Shown here: positions 1 through 8,217 of the stretch, in pieces
Numbering within the stretch: position 1 is the first letter of the stretch
How the letters are laid out: every line of letters starts with the position of its first letter
NCBI GenBank assembly: GCA_937873685.1
Contig: CALMYO010000001.1
Span: 1 to 33,208, forward strand
Direction: 5' to 3'
Length of the DNA stretch: 33,208 bases
From: an uncultured Paracoccaceae bacterium
Lineage (GTDB): Bacteria; Pseudomonadota; Alphaproteobacteria; Rhizobiales; Rhizobiaceae
Translations under genes and position numbers: made by a program
The notes under the pieces: model-generated
Database searches by the model: none
The model's input: the letters and a program-made list of their open reading frames with translations, nothing else
What the model was told of the DNA's origin: nothing

Positions 1-56
1 TCGCATGATGGTCAGAAGGCTCTGTAAATAAATGCCTTGTTTCCGGACAGACTCTC
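1..56. mobile_element. Possible end of an insertion element or rearrangement junction inside tadB
   Basis: The tadB reading frame matches its family up to about the codon at 54-56 (residues GVSTPE) and then changes to an unrelated 13-residue tail that ends in a stop at 12-14. The first ~56 bases are visibly less GC-rich than the neighbouring genes. This fits one terminus of an insertion sequence, or another breakpoint, with the rest lying beyond the window. Only one side is visible, so neither a target duplication nor paired terminal repeats can be checked. A chimeric contig end would look the same. Confidence 0.35.
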
Positions 57-704
57 AGGGGTGGAGACGCCAAGCTGTTGCGCTTCGACGACCCGGCGGA
101 ACTCGGACCGCACAGGCTCCGCCGCCTCGTTGGCGATCAGCCGCAAACCGTCATTGAGCGGCAGGCCGGACTTGATTGCGCGCACGATGACGTCGATGGC
201 GTTGGGAAACTCGTTCAGGAATTTCGCGATGCGGCGCTTGCGCATGAAGCCGATGAACCAGCGCGGCAAGCCGAACGATGCAGCAAAGAACGCTGCCGGA
301 ATGAAAAGCAGGGGCGCCTGGAGAATGAAGAAGACGCCGGCGACGAGAACCCCCGAGACCATCGAGACCAGGTAGAATGTCTTGACGTCAAGCTTCAGCC
401 CTGCCTGGGCGATCTGTCGCTTCAGCGGCGGGTTCTTCAGGTTCTTGTCGCGGTCCTTCTGCCGGTCGTCGAGATCCTTCAACGATTCCTGGACATTGCG
501 CCGACGCTTCTGCATCTCGGCCGCCTTGTCACGGGTGGCCTTTACGGTCAGCGAATCGGTCGCCGCCAGCTTGACTTCCTTGATACGCCGGCTCGCGTTG
601 CGCTCGCGTTCGATGCGGTCGAAAAGAATGACGTAGAGCAGCGCGGCGGTCGCGAAGCCCATTGAAAGCATGAACGCGATGGTGTTGAGGCTGATTCCGA
701 ACAT
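12..704 (-). pseudogene. tadB: Tad pilus inner-membrane protein TadB, C-terminally truncated
   Basis: TadB is a GspF/PilC-type inner-membrane platform protein that works with TadC and the ATPase CpaF to assemble Flp pili. Only 230 residues remain, against roughly 320-335 for the family. Visible are an N-terminal membrane segment (about 5-27), a charged cytoplasmic stretch, a hydrophobic pair (about 112-150) and the start of the GspF cytoplasmic domain with NEFPNAIDVIVRAIKSGLPL. After GVSTPE the sequence becomes an unrelated short tail, so the second half of the F domain and the C-terminal membrane helices are missing. The gene follows cpaF by about 30 nt and should end the visible operon. Loss of TadB would be expected to block pilus assembly unless another copy exists. 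The identity is firm; whether the break is biological or an assembly edge is open. Confidence 0.85.
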
Positions 705-737
705 GCCCTCGCTTCCCCGAACTGTCCCAAGGATTGG

Positions 738-2231
738 TTAATCCGTGGACGTCTCCATCGCGTCGAGCGCAGCCGCCAGACGCTGTTCCTCGCCGAAGTA
801 GCGCGCCCGGTCCCAGAAGGCGGGCCGGCCGACGCCGGTTGAGGTATGCTTGCCGATGATCTTGCCCGACGCGTCCTCACCCGACATCGAGTAGGTCATG
901 AGATCCTGGGTGATGATCACGTCGCCTTCCATGCCCACCACCTCGGTGATGTGCGTGATGCGGCGCGAACCGTCACGCAGGCGTGCGGCCTGGATGATGA
1001 CATCGACCGAACCGACGATGATTTCGCGCACTGTCTTCTGCGGCAAGGTGAAGCCGCCCATGGCGATCATCGATTCGACGCGGTTGAGGCATTCGCGCGG
1101 GCTGTTGGAGTGGATGGTGCCCATCGAGCCGTCATGGCCGGTGTTCATCGCCTGCAACAGGTCGAACACCTCGGGTCCGCGCACTTCGCCGACAATAATC
1201 CGCTCTGGACGCATGCGCAGGCAGTTCTTGACCAGGTCGCGCATCGTGATCTCACCCTCGCCCTCGATGTTCGGCGGGCGGGTTTCGAGACGAACAACGT
1301 GCGGCTGTTGCAGCTGCAGTTCAGCCGAGTCCTCGCAGGTGATGACGCGCTCATCCTTGTCGATGTAGTTGGTCAGGCAGTTCAGCAGCGTTGTCTTGCC
1401 GGAACCGGTACCGCCCGAAATGATGATGTTGCAGCGCACGCGGCCGATGATCTGGAGAATCGTCGCGCCTTCGGGTGAAATGGCGCCGAACCGGACAAGC
1501 TGGTCGAGCGTCAGCTTGTCCTTCTTGAACTTGCGGATCGTCCGCGCCGTGCCGTCGATCGCGAGCGGCGGGGCGATGACGTTGACACGGCTGCCATCGG
1601 GAAGGCGCGCGTCGCAGATCGGCGAGGATTCATCGACACGCCGGCCGACCTGGCTGACGATGCGCTGGCAGATGTTCAACAGCTGTTGGTTGTCACGGAA
1701 CCGGATGTCGGTTTCCTGCACCTTGCCGCTAACTTCGATATAGGTGCGGTTGGAACCGTTGACCATGATGTCTGCGATATCATCGCGTGCCAGCAACGGT
1801 TCGAGCGGGCCGTAACCCAGGACATCGTTACAGATGTCGTCGAGCAGTTCCTCCTGCTCGGCGATCGACATCGCGAAGTTCTTGATCGCGATGATGTCGT
1901 TGACGATGTCGCGGATTTCCTCGCGCGCGCTGTCGGAATCGAGCTTCGACAATTGCGACAGGTCAATCGTGTCGATCAGCGCCGAGAACACTTGGCTCTT
2001 GGTGTCGTAGTAGTTCTCGGTCTTGGACCTTCGCGGCGCCGGCGCGGCGGCCGGCGCAGGCGCTGCCGCCATCGCCACAGCCTTCTCCTGCGGCTTTGCC
2101 GCCACGGCCGCCGGCGCAGCCGTCACGACGCTTGTCGTCGCCTGCGGCGGCGGGGCGGCCGGCGCGGCTTCGAGCGCCGCTGCGCCAACCGGAGCGGAAG
2201 GGGTCGGACCAGATCCTCGCTTGCCAAACAT
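738..2231 (-). CDS. cpaF: Tad pilus assembly ATPase CpaF/TadA
   Basis: This is a type II/IV secretion-family hexameric ATPase that powers Flp pilus assembly from the cytoplasmic face of the inner membrane. Counting from the ATG at 2231 (497 aa), residues about 5-70 are an Ala/Pro-rich low-complexity linker. The catalytic domain carries Walker [10 protein letters not shown] near 273-281, an acidic box after [12 protein letters not shown], Walker [10 protein letters not shown] near 344-352 and the His box [20 protein letters not shown] three codons upstream (2240) is an alternative start with a closer GGGAG. It follows cpaE by about 30 nt on the same strand and precedes tadB, the standard cpa order. 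All key ATPase motifs look intact. Confidence 0.95.
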   Translation of the reverse strand: MFGKRGSGPTPSAPVGAAALEAAPAAPPPQATTSVVTAAPAAVAAKPQEKAVAMAAAPAPAAAPAPRRSKTENYYDTKSQVFSALIDTIDLSQLSKLDSDSAREEIRDIVNDIIAIKNFAMSIAEQEELLDDICNDVLGYGPLEPLLARDDIADIMVNGSNRTYIEVSGKVQETDIRFRDNQQLLNICQRIVSQVGRRVDESSPICDARLPDGSRVNVIAPPLAIDGTARTIRKFKKDKLTLDQLVRFGAISPEGATILQIIGRVRCNIIISGGTGSGKTTLLNCLTNYIDKDERVITCEDSAELQLQQPHVVRLETRPPNIEGEGEITMRDLVKNCLRMRPERIIVGEVRGPEVFDLLQAMNTGHDGSMGTIHSNSPRECLNRVESMIAMGGFTLPQKTVREIIVGSVDVIIQAARLRDGSRRITHITEVVGMEGDVIITQDLMTYSMSGEDASGKIIGKHTSTGVGRPAFWDRARYFGEEQRLAAALDAMETSTD

Positions 2232-2260
2232 CGCGTGCACTCGCTCCCGCTTACGGGTCC

Positions 2261-3544
2261 CTACTTCTTGATCTTCAGGCGGTTCAGGATGCCCGAAAGC
2301 CCCGCTTTCGCCTGCTTGCGGATTTCGCCTCGGCCGGTGACCGCGCGCGCCAATGCGGCGATCTGCTGCACCGACGGGCTCTTGGCGTTGGTCTCCGCCA
2401 GCATTCGCCCATTGTTGGCGGCATTACCGAACAATTCGGCGTCAAAGGGCAGGATCGCAGCGGGCTCGATCCCGAGCGGTTCGGCGAAATCGCGCGCCGA
2501 AATTTCTGGTCGCTTCGGCATCCCGACCATGTTGATCACCAGCCGCGGCGAGAAATCGTTCGGACGTGCGCGCCGCAACGAATCGACCAGGTTTTTCGTG
2601 TTGCGCAGATTGGCGAGGTCGGGACTGGCGACAATCACTATCTCGTCGGCGCGGGTCAGCGTGGTGCGGGTCCACCCATTCCAGACATGGGGAATGTCGA
2701 GCACAACGGCAGGCGCGCTGCGCTGTGCGACATCGACAAGCTGCGAAAAGGCTTCCGCCTCGAAATCGTAGACCTTGTCCAGCATCGACGGAGCGGCGAG
2801 CAGCGACAAATTGTCGGCGCAGGTCGCGAGCAGGCGATCCAGATAGACCTCGTCCATGCGCTCCGGCGAGAACACCGCCTCGGCCATACCCTGGGCGGGA
2901 TCCTGGTCGAAATTGATGTTGGCCGTGCCGTAGGGCAGGTCCATGTCGGCGATGATGACCTCTGTCTTGAAGGTCGAAGCAATGGTCCAGCCAACATTGT
3001 GGGCGATCGTCGAGGAGCCGACGCCGCCCTTCGCGCCGATGAAGGCGATGGATCGGCCGAGCGGTTCCGCCGCCGGATCGACAAACAGGGTCGTCACCAC
3101 CGCAAGGAAATCGGCGAGCGAAATCGGCGACACCATGTATTCGGAGACGCCGTTTTTGATCAGTTCGCGGTAAAGCCAGACGTCATTGTAGTGACCAATA
3201 ACCACGACTTTGCTCGAAGGATCGCAAACCTCGGCGAGCATGGAAAGTTCGCCCATCAGCGCATGCGGTTCGGCGGTGGATTCCACCACGATCAGGTTCG
3301 GCGTCGGCGCGGATCGGTAGTACTCCGCCGCGCCGGCCACGCCGCCCATCTGGACCTTCAGATGCGCCTTGGCCATGCGGCGATCCTTGGCGACGCTCTC
3401 GATCGGGCGCGCCACCCCTTCCGTCTCGCAGAAGGCATGGATGGAAATGCGCGGCACCGGGCGCAGATCGTGCAAGTTCTCGATCTCGCGGTCGTCGGCC
3501 ATCTCGGTGACCGGCATCGCTTCGGAATAGGCTGGGTTGCTCAT
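2261..3544 (-). CDS. cpaE: Pilus assembly protein CpaE (MinD/ParA-like ATPase)
   Basis: CpaE is needed for Flp pilus assembly and positions the machinery, at the pole in Caulobacter. The 427-aa protein has an N-terminal receiver-like domain (about 30-155) and a ParA/MinD-type ATPase domain. The latter starts with IAFIGAKGGVGSSTIAHNVG; the deviant Walker A KGGVGSST spans about 172-179, followed by IIADMDLPYGTANINFD. It starts 18 nt after cpaD and precedes cpaF by about 30 nt, so it is part of the cpaBCDEF-tadB transcript. A purine-rich GGACGGAAAAG sits just before the ATG. Confidence 0.93.
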   Translation of the reverse strand: MSNPAYSEAMPVTEMADDREIENLHDLRPVPRISIHAFCETEGVARPIESVAKDRRMAKAHLKVQMGGVAGAAEYYRSAPTPNLIVVESTAEPHALMGELSMLAEVCDPSSKVVVIGHYNDVWLYRELIKNGVSEYMVSPISLADFLAVVTTLFVDPAAEPLGRSIAFIGAKGGVGSSTIAHNVGWTIASTFKTEVIIADMDLPYGTANINFDQDPAQGMAEAVFSPERMDEVYLDRLLATCADNLSLLAAPSMLDKVYDFEAEAFSQLVDVAQRSAPAVVLDIPHVWNGWTRTTLTRADEIVIVASPDLANLRNTKNLVDSLRRARPNDFSPRLVINMVGMPKRPEISARDFAEPLGIEPAAILPFDAELFGNAANNGRMLAETNAKSPSVQQIAALARAVTGRGEIRKQAKAGLSGILNRLKIKK

Positions 3545-3562
3545 CTTTTCCGTCCGTTCACG

Positions 3563-4255
3563 TCAATAGTCGACTTCGCCGGCGACCTGTTGCGGTCCGT
3601 TCTGGTATTCCTCGATGATCCGGCCGCGCTGGGTTGCGTCGATTTCGCCGCGCTTGCGCGGGCCGACCAGGTCGCCTGGATGGGCGATCTGCGCTGCAAG
3701 ATTGTTTTGGGTCGCACAGCCGAAATTGGCATAGTGCCGATTTTCCGCAGACTCCAGCATGTCCTTGGGCCAGCGACCGCATTGTTCGGTGCGCGCCGAA
3801 AGGCCGGTGTAACTCAGCCTGATCGGGGCGGCGTCGCCTTGCGCGCCCGCCGAGTAGTGTTCGACCGAAATGCTACCGGCGGCAACGCCGCCGGTGCGCA
3901 GCGCCGCCACGATGTCATCGCGCAGCCTTGCCGCCGCCGCCGCATTCGGCGATCCGCTCGGCAGCATGACGCGCATGACGCCGGATCCTGCCTCGCGCCA
4001 ACCATCGGCGAACCCCTCGACCGTCTGGCGCGACGCCGTTGTGAGTTCGCGATCGCCCGCTCCAACCGGAACGTCGAGCACTTCCTCGCGTTCGGAAATG
4101 GTGATCGGGTGGTTGGTGCGCACATCATCGGGAATGGAGCCGACGGTGACGCTGTCGCGGCGCAAGCTGCAACCCGAAACGGCGGCGACGAGGGCTACGG
4201 CGGCGGCAAGCTGCGCAAAGCGCATCGCCTGCGTCTTGCCAAGATTTGAAGACAT
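3563..4255 (-). CDS. cpaD: Pilus assembly lipoprotein CpaD
   Basis: CpaD/TadD-group outer-membrane lipoprotein that accompanies the CpaC secretin in the Tad secretion channel. The chosen start is the ATG at 4255 (230 aa) because GGAGAG lies six bases upstream. A GTG at 4273 overlapping the cpaC stop is the alternative. A signal peptide (MRFAQLAAAVALVAAVSGC) ends in a lipobox with Cys as the presumed first mature residue. The region VPVGAGDRELTTASRQTVEGF and later RLRDDIVAALRTGG fit the CpaD family. It sits between cpaC and cpaE, as in other cpa operons. Sequence conservation in this family is low, so part of the call rests on context. Confidence 0.88.
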   Translation of the reverse strand: MSSNLGKTQAMRFAQLAAAVALVAAVSGCSLRRDSVTVGSIPDDVRTNHPITISEREEVLDVPVGAGDRELTTASRQTVEGFADGWREAGSGVMRVMLPSGSPNAAAAARLRDDIVAALRTGGVAAGSISVEHYSAGAQGDAAPIRLSYTGLSARTEQCGRWPKDMLESAENRHYANFGCATQNNLAAQIAHPGDLVGPRKRGEIDATQRGRIIEEYQNGPQQVAGEVDY

Positions 4256-4269
4256 CGCAAACTCTCCGA

Positions 4270-5838
4270 TCACTTGTAGATAAAGCCGACGACGCCGTGG
4301 TAACGGCCTTCGGGCAACTGCTTGTCGACATGGCCGTAGACACGGTTGACGCGACCAAGGAGATTGCCGGCGGCGTCGCTCGACGGATTGAAGTTGTCGT
4401 CCGGACGCGCCAGTTTGTTGCGTTCGACCGGCCGCACGAGATAAGGCGTCACCAGGATCACCAACTCAGTCTCGTTGCGCACGAAGTCCTTGGAGCGGAA
4501 CAGCGCCCCCAGAACCGGCACCTTGGACAGGCCGGGATAGCCGCTGACCACCTGGCGCACTTCGTCATGCAGCAACCCGCCGATCATCATCGTGCCCCCG
4601 GAGGGGAGTTCGACCGTGGTGTCGGCGAGGCGCTTGCGCACGCCGAGCAAGGTGGCGCCCGGCGTTTCGCCGACCATGTTGTGAACTGTCTGGCTGCCGC
4701 CGAATGTCGGCTCCGAAACGGACGTGCGTATCTTCATGCTGATGCGCCCGGGCGAGAGCACCACCGGAGTGAATTCCAGACCGACGCCATACTCGATCGC
4801 TTCGGCAGCAAAATTGTAGCTGGTGCCGTCGGGGAGTTGTCCGGGCGCAGCACGGCCACCAAAGCTTGCCTGCTGAACAACGTAGTAGTCGCCGCCGACG
4901 CGGAATGTCGCCTGCTGGCCGGAAATTGCCGTCAGGGTCGGCTCGGCAAGCGTCTTCATCGCCCCGGATGCTTCCATGGCGTTGAGGAAGGAGGTGAGAG
5001 ACACCGAGCCGAGCGTTCCGGCGAGCGCCAGACCGCTGCCGCTGATCGGCTTGCCGAGCGCGCCGGTGAGATTCTCAGACAGGCCGCGGAAAGAGACCCC
5101 GTTTGCGACATTGCCGCCCGCGATCAGGTTCACGCCCAACTGTTTCATCACCGAACGCTGCACTTCGGCGACTGTCACCTTCAGCGTGACTTGGTCCTCG
5201 CCGATGATTTTCAGCATGTTGACGATCTTGGATTCGTTTGAAAATCCGAAGAAGAACGGCCGCTGGGGCGTCGTCGCCTCGCCGCCGGTGACGAAAATCG
5301 TCGCCAACTGCTGCGCCTTAGCGGCGTCCTGCGGCGTCTGCACCGTACCGGTCAGCACGACGTTGTCATTGATAATCTCCGCGCTGATTTCCGAGCCGGG
5401 AATGAACCGGGCCAGGTAATCGTCGAGGCCGGAGACATCGCGCTCGATCGCGAGATCGAGACTGGCGATCTGGTTGCCGGCGCCGTCGAAGACGAAGATG
5501 TTGGTCGTCCCGACCTTCTTGCCGAACAGATAGATGCGGCGCGCGGTGCGGGTCACCGCATCGGCCACATCCGGATTGGCGACGAGGATGTCGTACGCGT
5601 CCTGCGGCAGGTCGATGACCAGCGACTTGTTCAGGCCGAGCTTGATGCGCTCGGAAGCAGCGCCGTTGCCGTTGAGCCTGACCACGGAGGAGTTTGCTTC
5701 GGCCTGCGCAGCCGGAAGTCCGGGGACGGCGCCTGTGACCAGCGGCGCGGCGGCCAGCGCCGAAAGCAGGAGCGAGTGCAAGCGTTTCATGGTCCGGCGT
5801 TTCCCGATTGGAGCAAGGGTTTTCTTCTGCGCGTTCAT
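4270..5838 (-). CDS. cpaC: Outer-membrane secretin CpaC/RcpA
   Basis: CpaC forms the outer-membrane pore through which the Flp pilus passes. The 522-aa protein has a signal peptide within residues 17-47. It then has a pilus-type N-terminal domain (RIKLGLNKSLVIDLPQDAYD to about 130), a BON-like segment, and a C-terminal secretin domain with VPVLGALFRSKDFVRNETEL and VILVTPYLVRPV. The start codon overlaps the cpaB stop as ATGA, indicating translational coupling; Met17 at 5790 is an alternative start. The stop is close to or overlapping the cpaD start. Its N-terminal domain resembles the separate small protein at 8218-8649. Confidence 0.93.
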   Translation of the reverse strand: MNAQKKTLAPIGKRRTMKRLHSLLLSALAAAPLVTGAVPGLPAAQAEANSSVVRLNGNGAASERIKLGLNKSLVIDLPQDAYDILVANPDVADAVTRTARRIYLFGKKVGTTNIFVFDGAGNQIASLDLAIERDVSGLDDYLARFIPGSEISAEIINDNVVLTGTVQTPQDAAKAQQLATIFVTGGEATTPQRPFFFGFSNESKIVNMLKIIGEDQVTLKVTVAEVQRSVMKQLGVNLIAGGNVANGVSFRGLSENLTGALGKPISGSGLALAGTLGSVSLTSFLNAMEASGAMKTLAEPTLTAISGQQATFRVGGDYYVVQQASFGGRAAPGQLPDGTSYNFAAEAIEYGVGLEFTPVVLSPGRISMKIRTSVSEPTFGGSQTVHNMVGETPGATLLGVRKRLADTTVELPSGGTMMIGGLLHDEVRQVVSGYPGLSKVPVLGALFRSKDFVRNETELVILVTPYLVRPVERNKLARPDDNFNPSSDAAGNLLGRVNRVYGHVDKQLPEGRYHGVVGFIYK

Positions 5839-6656
5839 TTCGACGTCCCCACTCTGCTGACTTCGCCGGATTTGATGACGGTGAGCGTGCTACCGCCTTG
5901 CCCGCTGTCGCCGCCGATGAGATAGGTCGCGTCGGGACCCGTGGGCTTGCGCACATCTTCGATTGAGCGCAGCGCAAGTGTCAGCCTGTCGGCCATTTGC
6001 TGGGCCACGGTGATGATCTTGGTCTGGTCGGGCGTCAGCTCAAGCGTCGCCGTCTGACCGACCTGCACGAGGCGGCCCTGCTCGTCCTCGCGAATCGTCT
6101 GGTCGATCGCCAACACGCGGATGTTTTCGAGGATGACCTCGGTGGAAAACGGCGAACCTGAGTTCGGCGTGCCCCGGCGAGTCATGATGACATCGACACG
6201 GTCGTTTGGAAGGATGAAGCCTCCCGCCGAGGTATCAGCCGAAATCTGCGTTGCGACCGCACGGTAGCCTGCCGGCAGCACGGTCGACATGTAGCTCTGG
6301 CCCTTCTCGACCAGCTTCGACTGGCGCACCGGCTCGCCTGCAAAAATCGTCTGGCGCACCAGCCTGCCTAGCAGTTCGTTTGGCGCATCCGGCTGGACCG
6401 ACTGGACGATGTAGCCGTCGGTGATCGAGTCCTTCGGCCATTCCTGCCAGCGGAACTTCGCCGGATCGGTGATCGTCACGCCGTCGCCGATGTTCTCGAC
6501 CGCGACAAGGACCTGGTCGGTTTGCAGCCTCGCGATCTGCGGGACCATCTCTTGCACGATCGCTGGCGGCTGTGCGGTCATGTTCATCGCAATGAACCCG
6601 GCGCCGCCGGCCGCGGCGATGGCGACCGCAAGAACGATAAGCTGGGTGGCTTTCAT
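5835..6656 (-). CDS. cpaB: Flp pilus assembly protein CpaB/RcpC
   Basis: CpaB is a periplasmic, inner-membrane-anchored Tad component with an SAF domain, thought to act at the secretin or in pilus stability. The 273-aa protein has a single N-terminal membrane anchor (LIVLAVAIAAAGGAGFIAM) and an SAF region with PAKFRWQEWPKDSI and LLGRLVRQTIFAGEPV. It also has a family stretch FILPNDRVDVIMTRRGTPN. It is the first gene of the cpaBCDEF-tadB unit. About 110 bases upstream are free of genes and hold candidate CtrA-like sites plus the cpaA terminator. Confidence 0.93.
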   Translation of the reverse strand: MKATQLIVLAVAIAAAGGAGFIAMNMTAQPPAIVQEMVPQIARLQTDQVLVAVENIGDGVTITDPAKFRWQEWPKDSITDGYIVQSVQPDAPNELLGRLVRQTIFAGEPVRQSKLVEKGQSYMSTVLPAGYRAVATQISADTSAGGFILPNDRVDVIMTRRGTPNSGSPFSTEVILENIRVLAIDQTIREDEQGRLVQVGQTATLELTPDQTKIITVAQQMADRLTLALRSIEDVRKPTGPDATYLIGGDSGQGGSTLTVIKSGEVSRVGTSK

Positions 6657-6677
6657 TTCGGATACCCCGAACGAACA

Positions 6678-6731
6678 TTAAGGAACGGTTCAGGGGGCAC
6701 CATGCGACGGCAATGGTTTAATCAGGGTTAA
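6678..6731 (-). promoter_or_regulatory. Candidate CtrA-type sites upstream of cpaB
   Basis: Two motifs near the CtrA consensus TTAA-N7-TTAA lie 22-75 bases before the cpaB start. The site at 6678-6692 reads TTAA-N7-TTCA on the plus strand. The site at 6718-6731 reads TTAA-N6-TTAA. CtrA is a cell-cycle regulator known to control pilus genes in Caulobacter. Binding here is inferred from sequence alone, and such short motifs also occur by chance. Confidence 0.35.
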
Positions 6732-6765
6732 TGAGACACAAACAATCATGCTTAATCAAAAACAA

Positions 6766-6795
6766 ACGGCCCGCGTGAGGCGGGCCGTCGAAAAA
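6766..6795 (-). terminator. Rho-independent terminator of cpaA
   Basis: A perfect 9-bp GC-rich stem (6766-6774 with 6780-6788, loop 6775-6779) is followed on the minus strand by TTTGTTTTTG. It lies about 25 bases after the cpaA stop. On the plus strand it is followed by GAAAAAA, so it functions as an intrinsic terminator only leftwards. It separates cpaA from the cpaB promoter region. Confidence 0.85.
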
Positions 6796-6813
6796 ACCGG
6801 CGCGCGGACCTTC

Positions 6814-7323
6814 TCAGCCTGCGGTCGCGAGCTTGAACAGCGGGCTGTCGGGAAACAGCAGCAGGCCCGCAATGCCGAGGGCGATGCCATAGGGAATGCC
6901 CTTCTGCTGATCGGAGAGATGACGCAGCATCGGAAAGGTTGCGGCATAGCCCGCCAGCGGAGAGTGGCGGAACATCAGCAAGGCAAGCGTGAAGCCGCCG
7001 CCGATCATCGATGCCGTGAGGATATAATGGACCAGGACGATGTTCCAGCCGAACCAGATTGCGGTCGCGGCGATGAGCTTGGCGTCGCCGCCGCCCATCA
7101 CGCCAAATGAGAACAGGCAAAATGTGGCGGCCAGCAGTACGAGACCGGCGACGAGGTGCATGCCGATATCGGCCAGCGGCATGCCACCGATCAGCGCCAG
7201 CGGGACGAAGGCCACGGCAAGGCCGACCGAAACACGGTTGGCGATCTTCATCGTCACCGCATCGGAGACGATCGCGTAGATCATGGCGAGGGGAAAAATG
7301 ATGTAGACAGCGGCTGCGTACAC
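6814..7323 (-). CDS. cpaA: Prepilin peptidase CpaA (A24 family)
   Basis: Inner-membrane aspartic protease that cleaves the Flp prepilin leader after Gly. The 169-aa protein is almost entirely hydrophobic with about five to six membrane segments. The catalytic Asp motifs are visible as AIVSDAVTMKIANRVS near the N terminus and MGGGDAKLIAA in the middle. The GTG at 7323 was chosen as the start because ACGGAGCG lies just upstream (GGAG seven bases before GTG), and because this gives the usual CpaA length. The open frame continues further upstream but would run through the flp terminator. The gene has its own terminator and lies between flp and cpaB. Confidence 0.9.
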   Translation of the reverse strand: MYAAAVYIIFPLAMIYAIVSDAVTMKIANRVSVGLAVAFVPLALIGGMPLADIGMHLVAGLVLLAATFCLFSFGVMGGGDAKLIAATAIWFGWNIVLVHYILTASMIGGGFTLALLMFRHSPLAGYAATFPMLRHLSDQQKGIPYGIALGIAGLLLFPDSPLFKLATAG

Positions 7324-7443
7324 GAGAGCGCTCCGTATGGTGGCTTTGGATGCAGCCAAACTGTCACAAAAACCTTTGGCATTGTTTAAGCCGGATCCGC
7401 CAACCGGTGCCAAGGAAGGGCATCGCGGACGTCGCAAACGAAA

Positions 7444-7468
7444 GCGGCCCGCGCAAGGCGCGGGCCGC
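7444..7468 (-). terminator. Rho-independent terminator after flp
   Basis: A perfect 11-bp GC stem (7444-7454 with 7458-7468, three-base loop) lies 28 bases after the flp stop. On the minus strand it is followed by TTTCGTTTGC. This should end the abundant pilin mRNA before cpaA, as is usual for highly expressed flp genes. Confidence 0.82.
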
Positions 7469-7496
7469 ACAACTCCGGAGAACCGGAAGCGTCAGA

Positions 7497-7694
7497 CTAC
7501 TCGATGGTCTTCGCCGTGGCAGCCGGGGTCTTCGCGACGTCGGTGGCGATGTCGTCGAAGCGGGCGTTGATGGTCGCGCCCAGGGTGCCAGCGCCGGTGA
7601 TGATCGCGACAGCGATCAGAGCAGCGATCAGGCCGTATTCAATGGCGGTAGCGCCGGATTCGTCGTTCATGAAACGCGCGAAAAGCTTGGACAT
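7497..7694 (-). CDS. flp: Flp/Fap family type IVb pilin
   Basis: Major pilin subunit of the Tad pilus. The 65-aa prepilin has a short basic leader (MSKLFARFMNDESG) and a cleavage site after Gly14. It then has the class motif ATAIEYGL with Glu and Tyr at mature positions 5 and 6, followed by one hydrophobic helix (LIAALIAVAIITGAG). The mature subunit would be 51 residues. A strong AAGGAG lies eight bases before the ATG. It is a monocistronic unit, with a terminator downstream and a 523-base gene-free region upstream. CpaA, encoded next, should process it. Confidence 0.95.
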   Translation of the reverse strand: MSKLFARFMNDESGATAIEYGLIAALIAVAIITGAGTLGATINARFDDIATDVAKTPAATAKTIE

Positions 7695-8048
7695 GTGAGG
7701 ACTCCTTACTTGGTTGTTACAGCACTTCCGTCAACGTTTCTTGCTGTGTTGATCGGATGAGGGCAAACTACCCCGCACCCCTTGCAATCGGCTTAATGAA
7801 CAGCCTTACCAAAGGATTTACCCGAACCCGGTGCGGTTTCTGGTTAACAGAGACTGAGTTGCGAAGGTGGCAGGCAGGCGCCGGCGCGTCTTTCCGCAAC
7901 CCAGCGGTGGCACGTCGCGGAGGGTTAGCAGGGCTAACGGCCGCCCGCGCCGATCTCAATCGCGAAACCCTGTGCCTGTCGGGAAGCGCTGCGGCGCCTC
8001 CCCGAAGGCGAGGCTTTTGCGTACGCCCGCAGCGACCGGGTTCTTGCC

Positions 8049-8141
8049 TAGAGCGTTGTTCGCACCGCGTCGCGTTCCGCTCCTTGCCAGGGCGCACGAT
8101 ACCGGTGTCCAAACGATTCGATTTGATCGAACAACGCTCTA
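8049..8141. repeat. 93-base inverted-repeat element (MITE/RIME-like)
   Basis: A perfect 14-bp inverted repeat (8049-8062, TAGAGCGTTGTTCG, with its complement at 8128-8141) encloses 65 bases. TAGAGC...GCTCTA ends are reminiscent of small dispersed intergenic repeats in rhizobia, though the family could not be named. It encodes nothing visible. Transcribed in either direction it could fold into a long hairpin. Confidence 0.6.
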
Positions 8142-8151
8142 ATGGAGCGCT

Positions 8152-8166
8152 TTAAACGTTCATTCA
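8152..8166 (+). promoter_or_regulatory. Candidate CtrA-like site upstream of the small pilus gene
   Basis: TTAA-N7-TTCA, one base from the CtrA consensus and the same variant as at 6678-6692, lies 52-66 bases before the ATG at 8218. This is an inference from sequence alone. Confidence 0.3.
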
Positions 8167-8217
8167 CCATTCCGAGCGAAAACACTTGCTATCAGTTTTC
8201 GTGCGGAGTGCGCCCAG

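Larger units (their letters stand above)
7695..8217. other. Gene-free region between flp and the divergent pilus gene
   Basis: These 523 bases separate two divergent genes. They hold the flp ribosome site, a 93-base inverted-repeat element (8049-8141) and a CtrA-like motif (8152-8166). The stretch 7860-8040 is GC-rich with short open frames on both strands, but none has a ribosome site or protein-like composition. No RNA gene was recognised. The leader between flp and its promoter could be long; no convincing -35/-10 pair was found for it. Confidence 0.6.

Noticed and set aside
2096-4249. 717-codon open frame on the plus strand
   Set aside because: It lies antisense to cpaF, cpaE and cpaD and has the Arg/His-rich composition of GC-driven shadow frames.
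7324-7470. Upstream ATG start for cpaA giving 218 residues
   Set aside because: It would run through the flp terminator and adds a Pro/Arg-rich stretch absent from CpaA; the GTG at 7323 has a ribosome site and gives the normal length.
7768-8112. 114-codon open frame on the minus strand upstream of flp
   Set aside because: Arg/Pro-rich product with no ribosome site, overlapping the inverted-repeat element; not protein-like.
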